Positions 8,719 through 18,040 are shown, counted from the first letter of the stretch. The stretch: DNA of 40,262 nt from Nitrosospira sp. 56-18 (GCA_001899235.1 MKVR01000052.1:58682-98943), one strand, 5' to 3'. Translations and numbers: made by a program. The notes: a model not told the origin generated them from the letters alone.

Positions 8719-9969
8719 TCAGGTACTGTGATACAGAAAAGCGACGAACTTCAGGTCGGCGCTCCCGGTATTGCGTATCCCGTGCATCCCGCCGCTCTTG
8801 GTGAAAATGACGCTGCCCGGCTTCACCGGCAGGCGGCGGTAGTCGTAATACCCCAGGCCCATGGTCATCCGGCTTTCGATGGGATACACGTCTTCTCCTT
8901 GCGGCGTCTTCGCGTCCGTCGCGGGGTCGTCCCCTACCCGGAGATAGGCGATTCCCTCCCCTTCGACGATGTAATACAGCTCTTCCGATCCGATGTGCTG
9001 GTGGTTGCCCTCGACATGCCCGGGCGGAATCGTGACATGGTGGAAGAAGATCATCGAGCCGCCAAACTCCCGCTGGAAAATCCAGCGCATGTCGATGATG
9101 TTATCGGGCTTCGCATCCGGATTGCCGGAACTGTCCATCATGGCGTTCAGGTAGCGCACCGGCACGATTTCCGGTACCTGCACGTACCAGCCGCGCTGGA
9201 AATCGAGCAGGTAGCTCTGGTCGAGGATCGTATTGCGCGGACTGCTCGGGTCGGAAGTCACCGGTTCCTGGTGGGACCGCAGGAATGCGTTGTCCCAGGC
9301 GGCATCCTCATCCGTGATCGGAAACCCGAACGGCAGGTCGCGGGTGTCCTCGCGGAAGGCGAGCTGCATGCTGTTGAGCGAGCCAAGCTGCGCCATCACG
9401 CCATCGAATTGCGGCACGCGCGTGATCGGGGCGTTGCGGCCCATCTGGTCCAGCACAGGAAAGGCATGGCTGGTCCCTTCCGGCGCCTCCAGCGTTTCCC
9501 AGATCTCCACCTGGAAAGTATGGGTCCAGATGTCGTATGCCAGCCTCACCCTGGCCTGCGGCGGGTTGGGAACCCCATCGGGAAGCGGCTGTATCCACAT
9601 GACCAGCCCGTCCTGGAGGAAACGCTGCTTCTCCCGGATCTGCTCCACCAGCCGGCTTGCCCCATATTCGATGCGGAGCACATTGCCGATGAGCTTGCCG
9701 TCGAGATACACTTGGCTCTTCATCGCGGTGATATCCAGGTAACTGCGTACCTCGCGCACATTGTAGCGGTAGCGCGGGCTGCGCGTCGCGTTCAGGTAGC
9801 GTTCATGGTAGATGCGGTCGGGAAAAAAGACGACCTTGAAGATTTCGTTATAGACATCCGTAAATGCCGACGAGAACGATCCGGCGTGCGGCGTCGCCTT
9901 TTCCGCGGTCGCGATCGCGCCCGGTCCCCCGGCCTGGCCTCCCAGGCTGCCTGGCATGCCGTTGCTCAT
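8719..9969 (-). CDS. Cupin-domain protein, GMC cluster (first cupin)
   Basis: A 416-residue protein with a C-terminal cupin from about residue 314: GNHQHIGSEELYYIVEGEG holds the two histidines and the glutamate, and SGGMHGIRN the final histidine. The N-terminal ~300 residues contain a probable second beta domain of unknown family; the first 35 residues are Gly/Ala-rich and likely disordered. Its ATG overlaps the GMC oxidoreductase stop by 4 bp (ATGA) with GGAGGG upstream, so translation is coupled. Co-translation with a sugar-type oxidoreductase suggests it handles the substrate or product, but that is inference. Confidence 0.85.
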   Translation of the reverse strand: MSNGMPGSLGGQAGGPGAIATAEKATPHAGSFSSAFTDVYNEIFKVVFFPDRIYHERYLNATRSPRYRYNVREVRSYLDITAMKSQVYLDGKLIGNVLRIEYGASRLVEQIREKQRFLQDGLVMWIQPLPDGVPNPPQARVRLAYDIWTHTFQVEIWETLEAPEGTSHAFPVLDQMGRNAPITRVPQFDGVMAQLGSLNSMQLAFREDTRDLPFGFPITDEDAAWDNAFLRSHQEPVTSDPSSPRNTILDQSYLLDFQRGWYVQVPEIVPVRYLNAMMDSSGNPDAKPDNIIDMRWIFQREFGGSMIFFHHVTIPPGHVEGNHQHIGSEELYYIVEGEGIAYLRVGDDPATDAKTPQGEDVYPIESRMTMGLGYYDYRRLPVKPGSVIFTKSGGMHGIRNTGSADLKFVAFLYHST

Positions 9970-11819
9970 AAGCGCCCTCCTATCTTGTCCGCCACGCGGA
10001 ACGAATTGGCTTCGATCGTGAGCGTGGGATTCGCCCCGCCGGAAGTCGGCATGAAGGCGCCGTCGGTAACGTACAAATTATCGAAGCCCCATACGCGGCA
10101 ATCCGGGTCGAGCACGGAATCGCGCGGGTCCGAGCCGAAGCGCGCGCCGCCCAGGATGTGATTGGCAATGCGCGCGATGCCGTTTTCGCCGTTGTACACC
10201 CCGCCGAATCCGCGGATCGGATAGTCATGCGTGGCGTTGCCGCCGGCACGCAGGATATTGGCGCATTCCCGGGCAAGCGTATCCATCAGGTATTTATCAT
10301 GGCTGTGCCAGTTCTTGATGATGTAGGCGGCGGGCCGGTTCCATTTGTCCCTTACCGTGGGGTGCAGTTCGATGCGGTTATCCTTCTGCGGCACCTGGTT
10401 CGCCATGAAGCTCACCGAGAGCCCGCGCCCCATATCGTTGTCGATGAAATCGACCATGCCCTGCCCGATGAGGCCGAAATCGTTCGCGAACCCATGCCAT
10501 AGCGTATCGAGGTCCGTCGCCGAATGCGTGCGCCCCAGCGATAGCGGCAGCGCCTCATCCGACGTATTGTTGTAGACCGCGCCGCCCGCCCAGAGATGGC
10601 TGGCTTTCAGGAAATCGTCGGTGGAACAGTAGTCTGTCGCCCAGTCGGCATCCAGCGAGCGCGTCTTGTCCGAACGTTCCGGCATGATCGAACTGGCGCC
10701 GCCGAAGGCATGGGTAAGAAAATATTTTCCCAGCAGGTCATTCTGCTGTTCCAGAATGCGGCCAAAGCCGGTGGGATCGAGCCCGGCGGAGAGCTTGAGC
10801 AACCGGATCGACTCGATGGCGGAGCAGGCCACCACCACGACTTTTCCGCGCGCGATCCGCTCGCTGCCCGAAGGGTCGATATAGCGCACCTCGCTCACGC
10901 GGGCGCCATCGCTCACGAGATGGGTCACGACGCAGTTGGTGCGGATGCTGAGGCCGGGTTCGTTCCGCAGCGGGGCAAGCAGCGCGTTCCAGGTGCTCGA
11001 CTTGAAACCGAGCGGGTCGCCGAAACGGTTGAGATAGCTGGTCTTGAGGTCGTCCGGCGCCGCGATCATCTTGCGCCCGCTGGGAGCATGGTCTTCGGTA
11101 ATGACGGCAAGCGGCGTGCGGTAAGGCAGCACATCCGCCCCGCCGGGTCCTTTTCCCCTGCCCACATACACCATGCCGTCATGGGCGTAGCGGCTGATCG
11201 CATTGGGCGCAAGGGGCGTCTGGTAGGTATCCTTCTCAGTGAAGGGCTTGAGCTGGTTGCCCTGCTCGCCGTTGATTCCCACCAGCTTTTCCGCCTTGCA
11301 ATAATATTTCTCCAGCTCGGCATAGGGAACCGGCCAGTCGCGGGCTTCGCGCTCGATATCCCCGGCCGGATCGGTGGCGGCCAGATCCGTCCGCCCGGCA
11401 TTGAAGGTCTGGAGCGCGAGGTCGCGCTGGGTGAAGCGCAGCGACACGCCGCCGTAGATCTGCGTCCCGCCGCCGATCACCTGCGCGGTATAGCCCTCGA
11501 TGGTGGCCCGGTCCCTGCCGTTCCCATCGCGGTAGATATGCGGCTCGTCGTTGATATCCGGTTCTACGTGGCTGGAGAAAAAAGCCGCCTGGTTGTTGTT
11601 CACCGCCGCGTGGGTAAGCCGCTTCTCCGCCCCATAGGCATAAAGCTCGTCGCGCTTGAAATCGCTCAACCCATTCGCGGCTTGCGCCTGGGAAAGGAAA
11701 AGCGGCCCTTTCTCCAGGACGAGCACCGATTTTTGCTGTCGGGCAAGCTCGTGCGCTATCGGCGCGCCGCCGGCGCCGCTGCCGATGATCACCACGTCGA
11801 AGTCGGTCTGCAAAGCCAT
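9966..11819 (-). CDS. GMC family FAD-dependent oxidoreductase
   Basis: A 617-residue flavoenzyme of the glucose-methanol-choline class, which oxidises alcohol groups of sugars or related molecules. The FAD dinucleotide motif GSGAGG is at 13-18 with the ribose-binding Glu at 36; GGGTQIYGGVSLRF at 116-129 matches the second FAD signature; the catalytic His is likely H554 in NHILGGARFG; and GGANPTLTI holds the second active-site residue near N597. The product resembles the large subunit of gluconate 2-dehydrogenase, and a subunit-3-like gene lies 3 bp upstream. There is no Tat or Sec signal and no cytochrome subunit nearby, so the electron acceptor is unknown and the enzyme may be cytoplasmic. 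Confidence 0.9.
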   Translation of the reverse strand: MALQTDFDVVIIGSGAGGAPIAHELARQQKSVLVLEKGPLFLSQAQAANGLSDFKRDELYAYGAEKRLTHAAVNNNQAAFFSSHVEPDINDEPHIYRDGNGRDRATIEGYTAQVIGGGTQIYGGVSLRFTQRDLALQTFNAGRTDLAATDPAGDIEREARDWPVPYAELEKYYCKAEKLVGINGEQGNQLKPFTEKDTYQTPLAPNAISRYAHDGMVYVGRGKGPGGADVLPYRTPLAVITEDHAPSGRKMIAAPDDLKTSYLNRFGDPLGFKSSTWNALLAPLRNEPGLSIRTNCVVTHLVSDGARVSEVRYIDPSGSERIARGKVVVVACSAIESIRLLKLSAGLDPTGFGRILEQQNDLLGKYFLTHAFGGASSIMPERSDKTRSLDADWATDYCSTDDFLKASHLWAGGAVYNNTSDEALPLSLGRTHSATDLDTLWHGFANDFGLIGQGMVDFIDNDMGRGLSVSFMANQVPQKDNRIELHPTVRDKWNRPAAYIIKNWHSHDKYLMDTLARECANILRAGGNATHDYPIRGFGGVYNGENGIARIANHILGGARFGSDPRDSVLDPDCRVWGFDNLYVTDGAFMPTSGGANPTLTIEANSFRVADKIGGRL

Positions 11820-11822
11820 GGA

Positions 11823-12938
11823 TTATCCGTGATAGTCGGCATTGGTTCCCAGGGGTTGCTCGATGGCGCGCTCCCAGTCGAAGAGCGTCTCCCCGCCCGC
11901 ATTCCTGAAGCGATCGGCAAGGTAGCGCCATCCGAGCGCGCTGGCATTGCCGCCGTATTTCGGGTGGGAAAAAGCGCCGGTGAACGCGTGGCGCCGCAGC
12001 ATCTGCAGGAAATAGGTGGGGTCGTTGTAGCGGGAAGTATCCCAGCCCGCCACCTGTCCGGATGCCATTTCCCCGTACAGGCCAATGAATATCTCCTTGG
12101 GAGCCTTCGCGGGCTCGATATCCGTTGCCCGCTGGCGAACGATATCCGCGATCAGCTCCAGGCAGATCTTGTAGTCGATGAGATGATGCCGCTCCTCGCG
12201 CGCCACGAGATTGTCCATGAAATTGACGATCCCGACCGACTGGTCGAGGCGGTAAGAAAACAGGTACTGCCGCTTTTTTTGCTGCGCGTCGAGCTGGTTG
12301 TAGAAAAACTGCAGAAAATCCTGGCCATCCTTGGTGCGAAAGGGCATGATGTGATCGACCAGCCGCTCGAGTATCGCCAGTTCCCAGCTCTCGAACGACA
12401 GCGGCTGGGTGCAGAGATGGGTGAAGAACCGGGACCATGTATGACCGTTGGGCTCGCGGATCTGCTGGGGGTTGACCGGATCGAGCATGGCCTTGCCATC
12501 CACCATGAACTTGTAGCGGTAGGCCTGGCCCTTGGGAACCCTGAGGGCTACCGCGAAGTAGCCGGTCGGTTCGCCGAGAAAGCGAACCGGCGAAAGCGCA
12601 ATGGGCTCGTACAGTTTCGCGAAGGTACCGATTACACCGACCTGGCCTGGCGTCCCGCCCGCCCCGGCGACACCGGATGAGCCGGGTTCGCCCGCGCGAT
12701 AGACAAACGTGACCCTGTTGAACGCGTAATTGCCCCCATCGTCCCCGCCATCCGCGCCATCCGTTTCGGCATGGCTGTCGATGATGGGAAAGCGCCATGC
12801 TTCGCAAATGCGGGCACGCGGATCGGAAGGATCGTACTGGCCGAAATTGTGGCGCGCATCCGTATTCCGGCGGGTCAGGAACCGCGTGCAGTGGTTCAGA
12901 ATGTATTGGTCGTCGTTCGCGATAACCTGCACCGCCAT
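11823..12938 (-). CDS. Gluconate 2-dehydrogenase subunit 3-like protein with glycogen-binding-like domain
   Basis: A 371-residue protein with two recognisable parts. Residues ~73-172 look like an AMPK/CBM48-type beta-sandwich (FAVALRVPKGQAYRYKFMVD, then a DPxNP turn and NGHTWS). Residues ~184-345 are helical and end in HAFTGAFSHPKYGGN (317-331), the hallmark of gluconate 2-dehydrogenase subunit 3, a small partner of GMC enzymes. A collagen-like Gly-rich linker (84-103) precedes the sandwich. Normal subunit 3 proteins are exported by Tat; this one has no signal. GGGGAGG supports the start at 12938. It is the first gene of the cluster and 3 bp from the GMC gene. The domain fusion is unusual. 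Confidence 0.8.
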   Translation of the reverse strand: MAVQVIANDDQYILNHCTRFLTRRNTDARHNFGQYDPSDPRARICEAWRFPIIDSHAETDGADGGDDGGNYAFNRVTFVYRAGEPGSSGVAGAGGTPGQVGVIGTFAKLYEPIALSPVRFLGEPTGYFAVALRVPKGQAYRYKFMVDGKAMLDPVNPQQIREPNGHTWSRFFTHLCTQPLSFESWELAILERLVDHIMPFRTKDGQDFLQFFYNQLDAQQKKRQYLFSYRLDQSVGIVNFMDNLVAREERHHLIDYKICLELIADIVRQRATDIEPAKAPKEIFIGLYGEMASGQVAGWDTSRYNDPTYFLQMLRRHAFTGAFSHPKYGGNASALGWRYLADRFRNAGGETLFDWERAIEQPLGTNADYHG

Positions 12939-13005
12939 TGCGCGATCCTCCCCGAACTTCGTGAGGCGGCCCATGCCCTGCCAAAAAGCTGCCTGCCGTC
13001 GATCC

Positions 13006-13033
13006 AGTTTAGCCGAGCTTTTTTGGAAATCAA
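13006..13033 (-). promoter_or_regulatory. Possible sigma-70 promoter of the GMC cluster
   Basis: TTGATT (13033-13028) and TAAACT (13011-13006) are separated by 16 nt on the minus strand and lie about 70 nt before the first gene of the cluster. The match is moderate and no other candidate was seen. Confidence 0.35.
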
Positions 13034-13108
13034 GTGAAACTTTAATGAAGCGCTGGATAGCGCATTGGCTCCATCCTTGAATTTCAGGCCATACCTGCTA
13101 TTTTTTTA

Positions 13109-13137
13109 TTGACCCGAGCTATTTATACATTTATACA
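13109..13137 (+). promoter_or_regulatory. Sigma-70 promoter of the S8 peptidase gene
   Basis: TTGACC (13109-13114) and TATACA (13132-13137) are separated by exactly 17 nt. The predicted transcript would start near 13144, leaving a leader of about 20 nt that contains AGGGAGA. This rules out translation from the in-frame codon at 13109 and fixes the start at 13166. Confidence 0.65.
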
Positions 13138-13165
13138 GAATCGGAGAATCATCAGGGAGATCTTC

Positions 13166-15523
13166 ATGACAGAGAACGAAAGCAGCAACCCTTCCGATGC
13201 GCACCGGCAACCTGTTGCAGGCTACCGCCGCCGCGTCGTCATCAAATTCAAGGATCATATCCGGCTGCCGCGGGAGAATGCCGCCCGGGTGGCGGAAAGC
13301 CTCGGCGCCGGCCCATGGAGCGAACTGGCGGCGCAATTTCCGGGCATCACGCTGGCGCCGCTCTTCTCCGTGAAGCAGCCCGATCAGCTTCGCATTCTCG
13401 CCGAGCGCGCGCAGGCATTCGATGCCGCAGCACGCGCGCCCAACCTGAACGTTTATTTCGTCGTCGATCCTCCCAGGGGAACGGATGTCGAGGCGCTGGC
13501 CGCGACACTTTCCCGATGGGATTCGGTTGCCACCGCCTATGTCGAGCCGCCGCCGGTCGAGCCCCCGCTCGTCAATGCCGCGGATGACCCTCGCAGCGGC
13601 AACCAGGGCTATCTGGACCCCGCCCCCGATGGCATCGATGCCGAGTATGCCTGGAATTTTCCCGGAGGCGATGGCGCCGGGCAGGCGCTCGTGGATATGG
13701 AATGGGGGTGGACCTTCAATCATGAAGATCTCGCAGCGCACGGCATCACCCTTATTTCGGGCCTGAACCATTCCTACTTCTTTCACGGAAGCGGCGTTCT
13801 GGGAGAAATTGCGGCGGTGGACAACACTGTCGGCTGCGTTGGCATTACGCCTGCGCTGGCTTCTGTCCGCTGCGTTGGCCAGCACCAGCCGGGCGGCGGC
13901 TACAGTACCGCGCAGCCCATTCTCGACGCCATCGCCGTGATGAATTTCGGCGACGTGCTGCTGCTGGAAGCGCAAACCACCCTGTTCGGCTACAGCCTGG
14001 TTCCGGTGGAGATCGAGCCCGCGGTTTACGATGCGATCCGCCTGGCGACGTCGCTGGGCATCGTGGTGGTGGAGGCGGCGGGCAATGGCGGCGTCGATCT
14101 GGATACCGTTGTCAACCCCGCCGGCCAGCAGATATTCAACCGCGCCAGCCCGGATTTCCTGGATTCCGGCGCCATCATCGTGGGCGCGGCCAGCTCCACC
14201 GCGCCGCATGCGCGGCTGGGCTTCTCATGCCATGGCAGCCGCGTCGACTGCTACGGCTGGGGCGAAAACGTCGACACCCTTTCTTCCGACTCCACCAATA
14301 CCGCGACCAATCTCTATACGACCGGGTTCAACGGCACCTCCAGCGCCACGCCGATCGTCGCCGGGGCCGCGCTCGCCGTCCAGGGCCTGATGGAAGCCGC
14401 AACCGGCAACCGCCTTGCTCCCTGGCAGATGCGGATGATCCTGGGCGAGCCTTCGTACGGAACTTCATCCCAGGATCCGGCCACCGACCGCATAGGCGTC
14501 ATGCCCAACCTGCGCCTGATCATCGACAGCACCGTGCTCAACCTGTCCCCCGACATTTATCTCCGGGATTTCGTCGGCGATAACGGCGATCCGCATTTCG
14601 GCTCCATCTCCTCAAGCCCGGATATCATCCTGCGGCCGGCCGCCGTGCCTGACCCCCAGGGCGCTTTCGGCGCCGGCAGCGGCACCGAAAACGACATGGC
14701 CCTCGGTTACGAGGCGGAAGCGGGACAGGATAACTTCATCTACGTGCGGGTGCTCAACCGGGGCGGCTCGTCGGCTGCCAACGTGCTCGCCACCCTATAC
14801 TGGGCGCCTCCCTCGACCCTGATCACACCCGATCTCTGGACCCTGGCAGGTTCGATCAATCTGCCCAGCGTGCCGAACGGCAACCTGCTGACCGTCTCGG
14901 ACAGGATAACCTGGGGAGCCGCGGCCATACCGGCGCCAGGGCATTATTGCTTCATCAGCATACTCAACACCCCGCGTGATCCCGGCCCCTCTCCAGGCGA
15001 CCTGATGGATTGGAACAACTTCATCACCTACATCCGCAACAACAATAATGTCACCTGGCGCAATTTCAACGTGGTCGATAACATGCCGCCGCCGGATGCC
15101 GAGCCGATGGGCTACGTTGCGCTGCCTTTCATGGCGGCGGGCGCGCCCGACAGGGCGCGGCGCATGCGCCTGGAAATCGTGTCCCGCCTCCCGGCGGGTT
15201 CCGGGATCGTGCTCGAACTGACCCCCGAATTCGCGGAACTCCTGCGGGCGCACCCCCGCCCCATGCCACTGGAATTCAAGACCGGGAACCATGGATGCCG
15301 GGTGGTCCACATACCGGTCAATTACTGCGGCTCGGTGCTATTTCCCGAGGTGGTGTTTCCGGCGAAGGCGCGCATACCGCTGCGATTGCTGGCAAGAATA
15401 CCCGAAGCCATGCGCCACCACGAATTCGAGCTTTATGCGCGCCAGCTCTACGAGGATGAGGAAGTCGGACGGGTTACCTGGCGCCTGGCGCCGAACAGGA
15501 AATCCGATAAAAAGAATCGCTGA
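13166..15523 (+). CDS. S8 family (subtilisin-like) serine peptidase with C-terminal beta domain
   Basis: A 785-residue protein. The catalytic triad is readable: Asp177 in ALVDMEWGW, His207 in FFHGSGVLGEIAA, Ser392 in GTSSATPIVAG, with the oxyanion Asn307 in AAGNGG. The catalytic domain spans ~145-430. A C-terminal region of ~350 residues contains a CARDB-like beta segment (DNFIYVRVLNRGGSSAANV) and a more variable end. The first 130 residues are neither a signal peptide nor a typical inhibitor propeptide, so an intracellular role or non-classical export is possible. It is divergent from the GMC cluster, sharing a ~225-bp promoter region. The substrate is unknown. Confidence 0.9.
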   Translation: MTENESSNPSDAHRQPVAGYRRRVVIKFKDHIRLPRENAARVAESLGAGPWSELAAQFPGITLAPLFSVKQPDQLRILAERAQAFDAAARAPNLNVYFVVDPPRGTDVEALAATLSRWDSVATAYVEPPPVEPPLVNAADDPRSGNQGYLDPAPDGIDAEYAWNFPGGDGAGQALVDMEWGWTFNHEDLAAHGITLISGLNHSYFFHGSGVLGEIAAVDNTVGCVGITPALASVRCVGQHQPGGGYSTAQPILDAIAVMNFGDVLLLEAQTTLFGYSLVPVEIEPAVYDAIRLATSLGIVVVEAAGNGGVDLDTVVNPAGQQIFNRASPDFLDSGAIIVGAASSTAPHARLGFSCHGSRVDCYGWGENVDTLSSDSTNTATNLYTTGFNGTSSATPIVAGAALAVQGLMEAATGNRLAPWQMRMILGEPSYGTSSQDPATDRIGVMPNLRLIIDSTVLNLSPDIYLRDFVGDNGDPHFGSISSSPDIILRPAAVPDPQGAFGAGSGTENDMALGYEAEAGQDNFIYVRVLNRGGSSAANVLATLYWAPPSTLITPDLWTLAGSINLPSVPNGNLLTVSDRITWGAAAIPAPGHYCFISILNTPRDPGPSPGDLMDWNNFITYIRNNNNVTWRNFNVVDNMPPPDAEPMGYVALPFMAAGAPDRARRMRLEIVSRLPAGSGIVLELTPEFAELLRAHPRPMPLEFKTGNHGCRVVHIPVNYCGSVLFPEVVFPAKARIPLRLLARIPEAMRHHEFELYARQLYEDEEVGRVTWRLAPNRKSDKKNR

Positions 15524-15687
15524 TAAGGCCTCCTCCGGCAAGAACGCAATCACGGGCGCATTATCTCCGGCGCACCGTAATGCGGGCACTCAATATCCAT
15601 CCGCCAAACTCCATGCGAATGTGCCTCAACGCACAGACCATCCCGCTCTTCACGGTCTAGGATGCGAACCCGGCCTTTTCCAGGAAT

Positions 15688-16152
15688 ATGAAAATGACGA
15701 ACGATGAAATTGTCAGTACGTTGAATGGACTGATCGAGATTTCCCGCGACGGCGCCGACGGATTCGAAACCTGCGCGGCTGACATCGATGACGAAGCGCT
15801 GAAGCTTTATTTCCGCAATCGCGCCGAAAGCTGCAGGAGAGCGGTACGCGAATTGAACGCCGAAGTGAGGCGGCACGGCGGCAACCCCGATACCAGCGGC
15901 ACCATCACGGGTTCGATGCATCGGGCCTGGGTGGACCTCAAGGCCGCAGTTACCAGCCGCGACAATCGGGTCGTGCTGGAAGAATGCGAACGCGGGGAGG
16001 CCGCAGCCGTGGTGGCTTATGAAAATGCCCTGCGGGAGGAACTGCCGGGGGAACTGCGCGCACTGCTCGAGCAGCAGTGCGACGGCGCAAAAAGAAACCA
16101 CGATCGCGTACGCCAGCTGCGCGATTCCGCACGGCACGCCAGGTCAGCCTGA
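15688..16152 (+). CDS. PA2169-type four-helix bundle protein (DUF2383)
   Basis: A 154-residue all-helical protein with the ferritin-like DUF2383 pattern: NDEIVSTLNGLIEISRDGAD at the start, a central CRRAVRELNAEVRRHGGNP, and GTITGSMHRAWVDLKAAVTS, followed by two more long helices. Family members are small cytoplasmic bundles often linked to stress; no enzymatic activity is established. A second in-frame ATG at 15694 fits the weak AGGAA site about as well. It ends 60 bp before the convergent lipoprotein gene. Confidence 0.88.
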   Translation: MKMTNDEIVSTLNGLIEISRDGADGFETCAADIDDEALKLYFRNRAESCRRAVRELNAEVRRHGGNPDTSGTITGSMHRAWVDLKAAVTSRDNRVVLEECERGEAAAVVAYENALREELPGELRALLEQQCDGAKRNHDRVRQLRDSARHARSA

Positions 16153-16214
16153 GGCGGCAGGCCACCGTCGATGCGCCGGGGAGAGGCTGGCCGCAGGACC
16201 CCGCCGCAGGTCCG

Positions 16215-17648
16215 CTATTTCGATACCCGGTAAAGCGTGACCGTGCCTTTCCCGCTCTTGTTTTTTGTCTCCACCGTCGCGGTATTGCCATCGGCGCTCA
16301 TATTGAGCGAAACCGGTTCGTTTTCAGAAAACCCGGCGCAGCCGTTAGTATCGTAAGTAAATGATTTGATGCCGAATGCGTTGCTGCCCGCATCATAGGT
16401 GTACGAAGCGAATTCGACCCCGGGCCCACCGCAGCTTTCATGCCCTTCGCGCGCGGGATCGCCGATGGGATCGACCAGCATGAATTTCCCGTTGGAAAAG
16501 AAAAAGTAGGTCGGGGTCTTGATCGCGGCCGGATCGGCTCCCCATGCCCCCACCAGGCCCTTGGGATCGTTCTCCAGCGGCTCGAAACGGACTTCCCGGA
16601 CCTCTGTCTTGATGGGTTCCTTCGACGAACTGATCTCCAGCGTGCCGGCGATATGGAAGAGCTCGCCGAAGAGACTTTTCTGCTCGCGCTTTCTCTGGAC
16701 AGTGAAAATGTCCGAGGTAATCAGGTCCGAGCCATCGGTGCGCACTCGCCAGTTGGGCCGGGGATGCGACAGTCCCGCATGGAGATTGGTATCGATCGCG
16801 GGTTCCACCGCAACCTTGAAACCCCTGCCGTCCACCGCCGACAGGCGCGCAATGCCATATTCCACGCCAGCCTTGCTGACCAGGCTGCCACCGCAGACCC
16901 GGTTGGTGTCGCACGAATCGTCCGGCGTCGCCTCCCCCTCCAGATATTCACCGGAACCATCCCGGGACAGGCGTATGACGGAAGCCGTGCCGTCGTGCTG
17001 CTTTATCCATATATGGGTGCCGAGCATGCCGATACCCTGCGAAAGAAAATTGGCCTTTGCCTGCGCGGCCGTTTTTACCGGCCCGGAGACGCCGCCCGCC
17101 TCTCTCGCTTTCTGCAAATCCGGGGAAGCGGCAAATGCAGCAGGATCGCCATCGAGATTGAGCGAGGCCGTGATGGCGGATGCCGCGCTGGCGGGGATGG
17201 AAATGCCGTTTGCCGGATCGCCATCCGCATCCAGGGATTGCAGCAGAATGAGCAGGTTTTGCAGCCTGTTTTCGTTATCTGCCCCCGCCAGATCGATCGG
17301 TGTGACGATAGCGGCGCCTTTTGCCTTCCCCAGGCTGAGACCGCCGAGCTTGAATTCCACCGCATCGCCGTGGTTATATTTGAAAATGCCTTTTTCATCC
17401 GTGACGCCGGATCCGGAAGGCGCAGCGTAAGCCAGCCCGCTTACCGCCGCATCCAGAAACCTTCCCGTCGCGGGCCCTGTCCGGGTTTTTCCGCTGCCGC
17501 TGCTGCTGCCCGTGCTGCTTGCCGCGGGTTTATCGCCGCCATCGCCGCAGCCAGCAAGGCCAAGCACGCATACCAGGGGCGCCCAGGCAAATACTGGCGC
17601 CCAGGAAAAATCTGTCTTCTTCTGATTCAATTTCATCAGCTGATCCAT
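16215..17648 (-). CDS. Outer-membrane-type lipoprotein of unknown function
   Basis: A 477-residue protein with a lipobox LAGC at 31-34, so Cys34 would be lipidated. A Ser/Gly linker follows. Residues ~60-165 match a widespread surface-protein module (GRFLDAAVSGLAYAAPSGSG, then GIFKYNHGDAVEF and a LLQSLDADGDPANGI stretch) found in many proteobacterial lipoproteins. The rest is beta-rich with four or more cysteines (SCDTNRVCGG, ESCGGPG, TNGCAG) and ends in a strand-type segment. The start could also be the in-frame ATG at 17636. No binding partner or enzyme motif is visible. Confidence 0.82.
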   Translation of the reverse strand: MDQLMKLNQKKTDFSWAPVFAWAPLVCVLGLAGCGDGGDKPAASSTGSSSGSGKTRTGPATGRFLDAAVSGLAYAAPSGSGVTDEKGIFKYNHGDAVEFKLGGLSLGKAKGAAIVTPIDLAGADNENRLQNLLILLQSLDADGDPANGISIPASAASAITASLNLDGDPAAFAASPDLQKAREAGGVSGPVKTAAQAKANFLSQGIGMLGTHIWIKQHDGTASVIRLSRDGSGEYLEGEATPDDSCDTNRVCGGSLVSKAGVEYGIARLSAVDGRGFKVAVEPAIDTNLHAGLSHPRPNWRVRTDGSDLITSDIFTVQRKREQKSLFGELFHIAGTLEISSSKEPIKTEVREVRFEPLENDPKGLVGAWGADPAAIKTPTYFFFSNGKFMLVDPIGDPAREGHESCGGPGVEFASYTYDAGSNAFGIKSFTYDTNGCAGFSENEPVSLNMSADGNTATVETKNKSGKGTVTLYRVSK

Positions 17649-18040
17649 TCCATATTTTAACGACGCGCTATGATATCAAACATAGCAAGCCATAACGCTA
17701 CAATATGGAAAACATCCGGGGGAAGCCCGGTAAATCCTACCGGGCGCGTAACGGCGCTTGCGTTCGATTGCCTGTTTGCCTGTTTACCTGGGCAACCCAG
17801 GGAATCGCCGATTCTGTAGCTCGATATTGCGGCGCTTTCCGCGGCAGATTCGGCTCTGCCCCGCGCTATCCGGACCACGGCCTTTCGCCTGCCCCTTCTT
17901 CCACCGCCAAGCCCGAATCGTCGCAGAAATTTACTCACGCGGCGCATATTGTCGAGAAGCGTTACATATCCGGGAACGATATCTCCGCATGATTGCCGTT
18001 GCCATGATTAACTTGCTGTTTATAAGCTAATTATATAACC
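17649..18040. other. Intergenic region, divergent promoters presumed
   Basis: About 390 bp with no convincing gene. The frames here lack codon bias and any domain. A hairpin CCCGGTA-N5-TACCGGG lies at 17728-17746 next to GGGGGAAG; it is noted under findings because its sequence recalls part of a cobalamin-type leader, but other conserved parts were not seen. Confidence 0.5.

Noticed and set aside
7324-10161. 945-residue plus-strand frame across the cupin genes
   Set aside because: It lies opposite two cupin genes with clear metal motifs; its product is Arg/His/Pro-rich without any domain.
10596-12680. 694-residue plus-strand frame opposite the GMC genes
   Set aside because: Antisense shadow of the GMC oxidoreductase and the subunit-3-like gene, which have readable active-site motifs.
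16440-17660. Plus-strand frame opposite the lipoprotein gene
   Set aside because: The minus-strand product has a lipobox and a known surface module; the plus-strand frame has neither.
17657-17992. Small frames on both strands in the gap before the PEP-CTERM gene
   Set aside because: No ribosome site, no domain and no codon bias; treated as intergenic.
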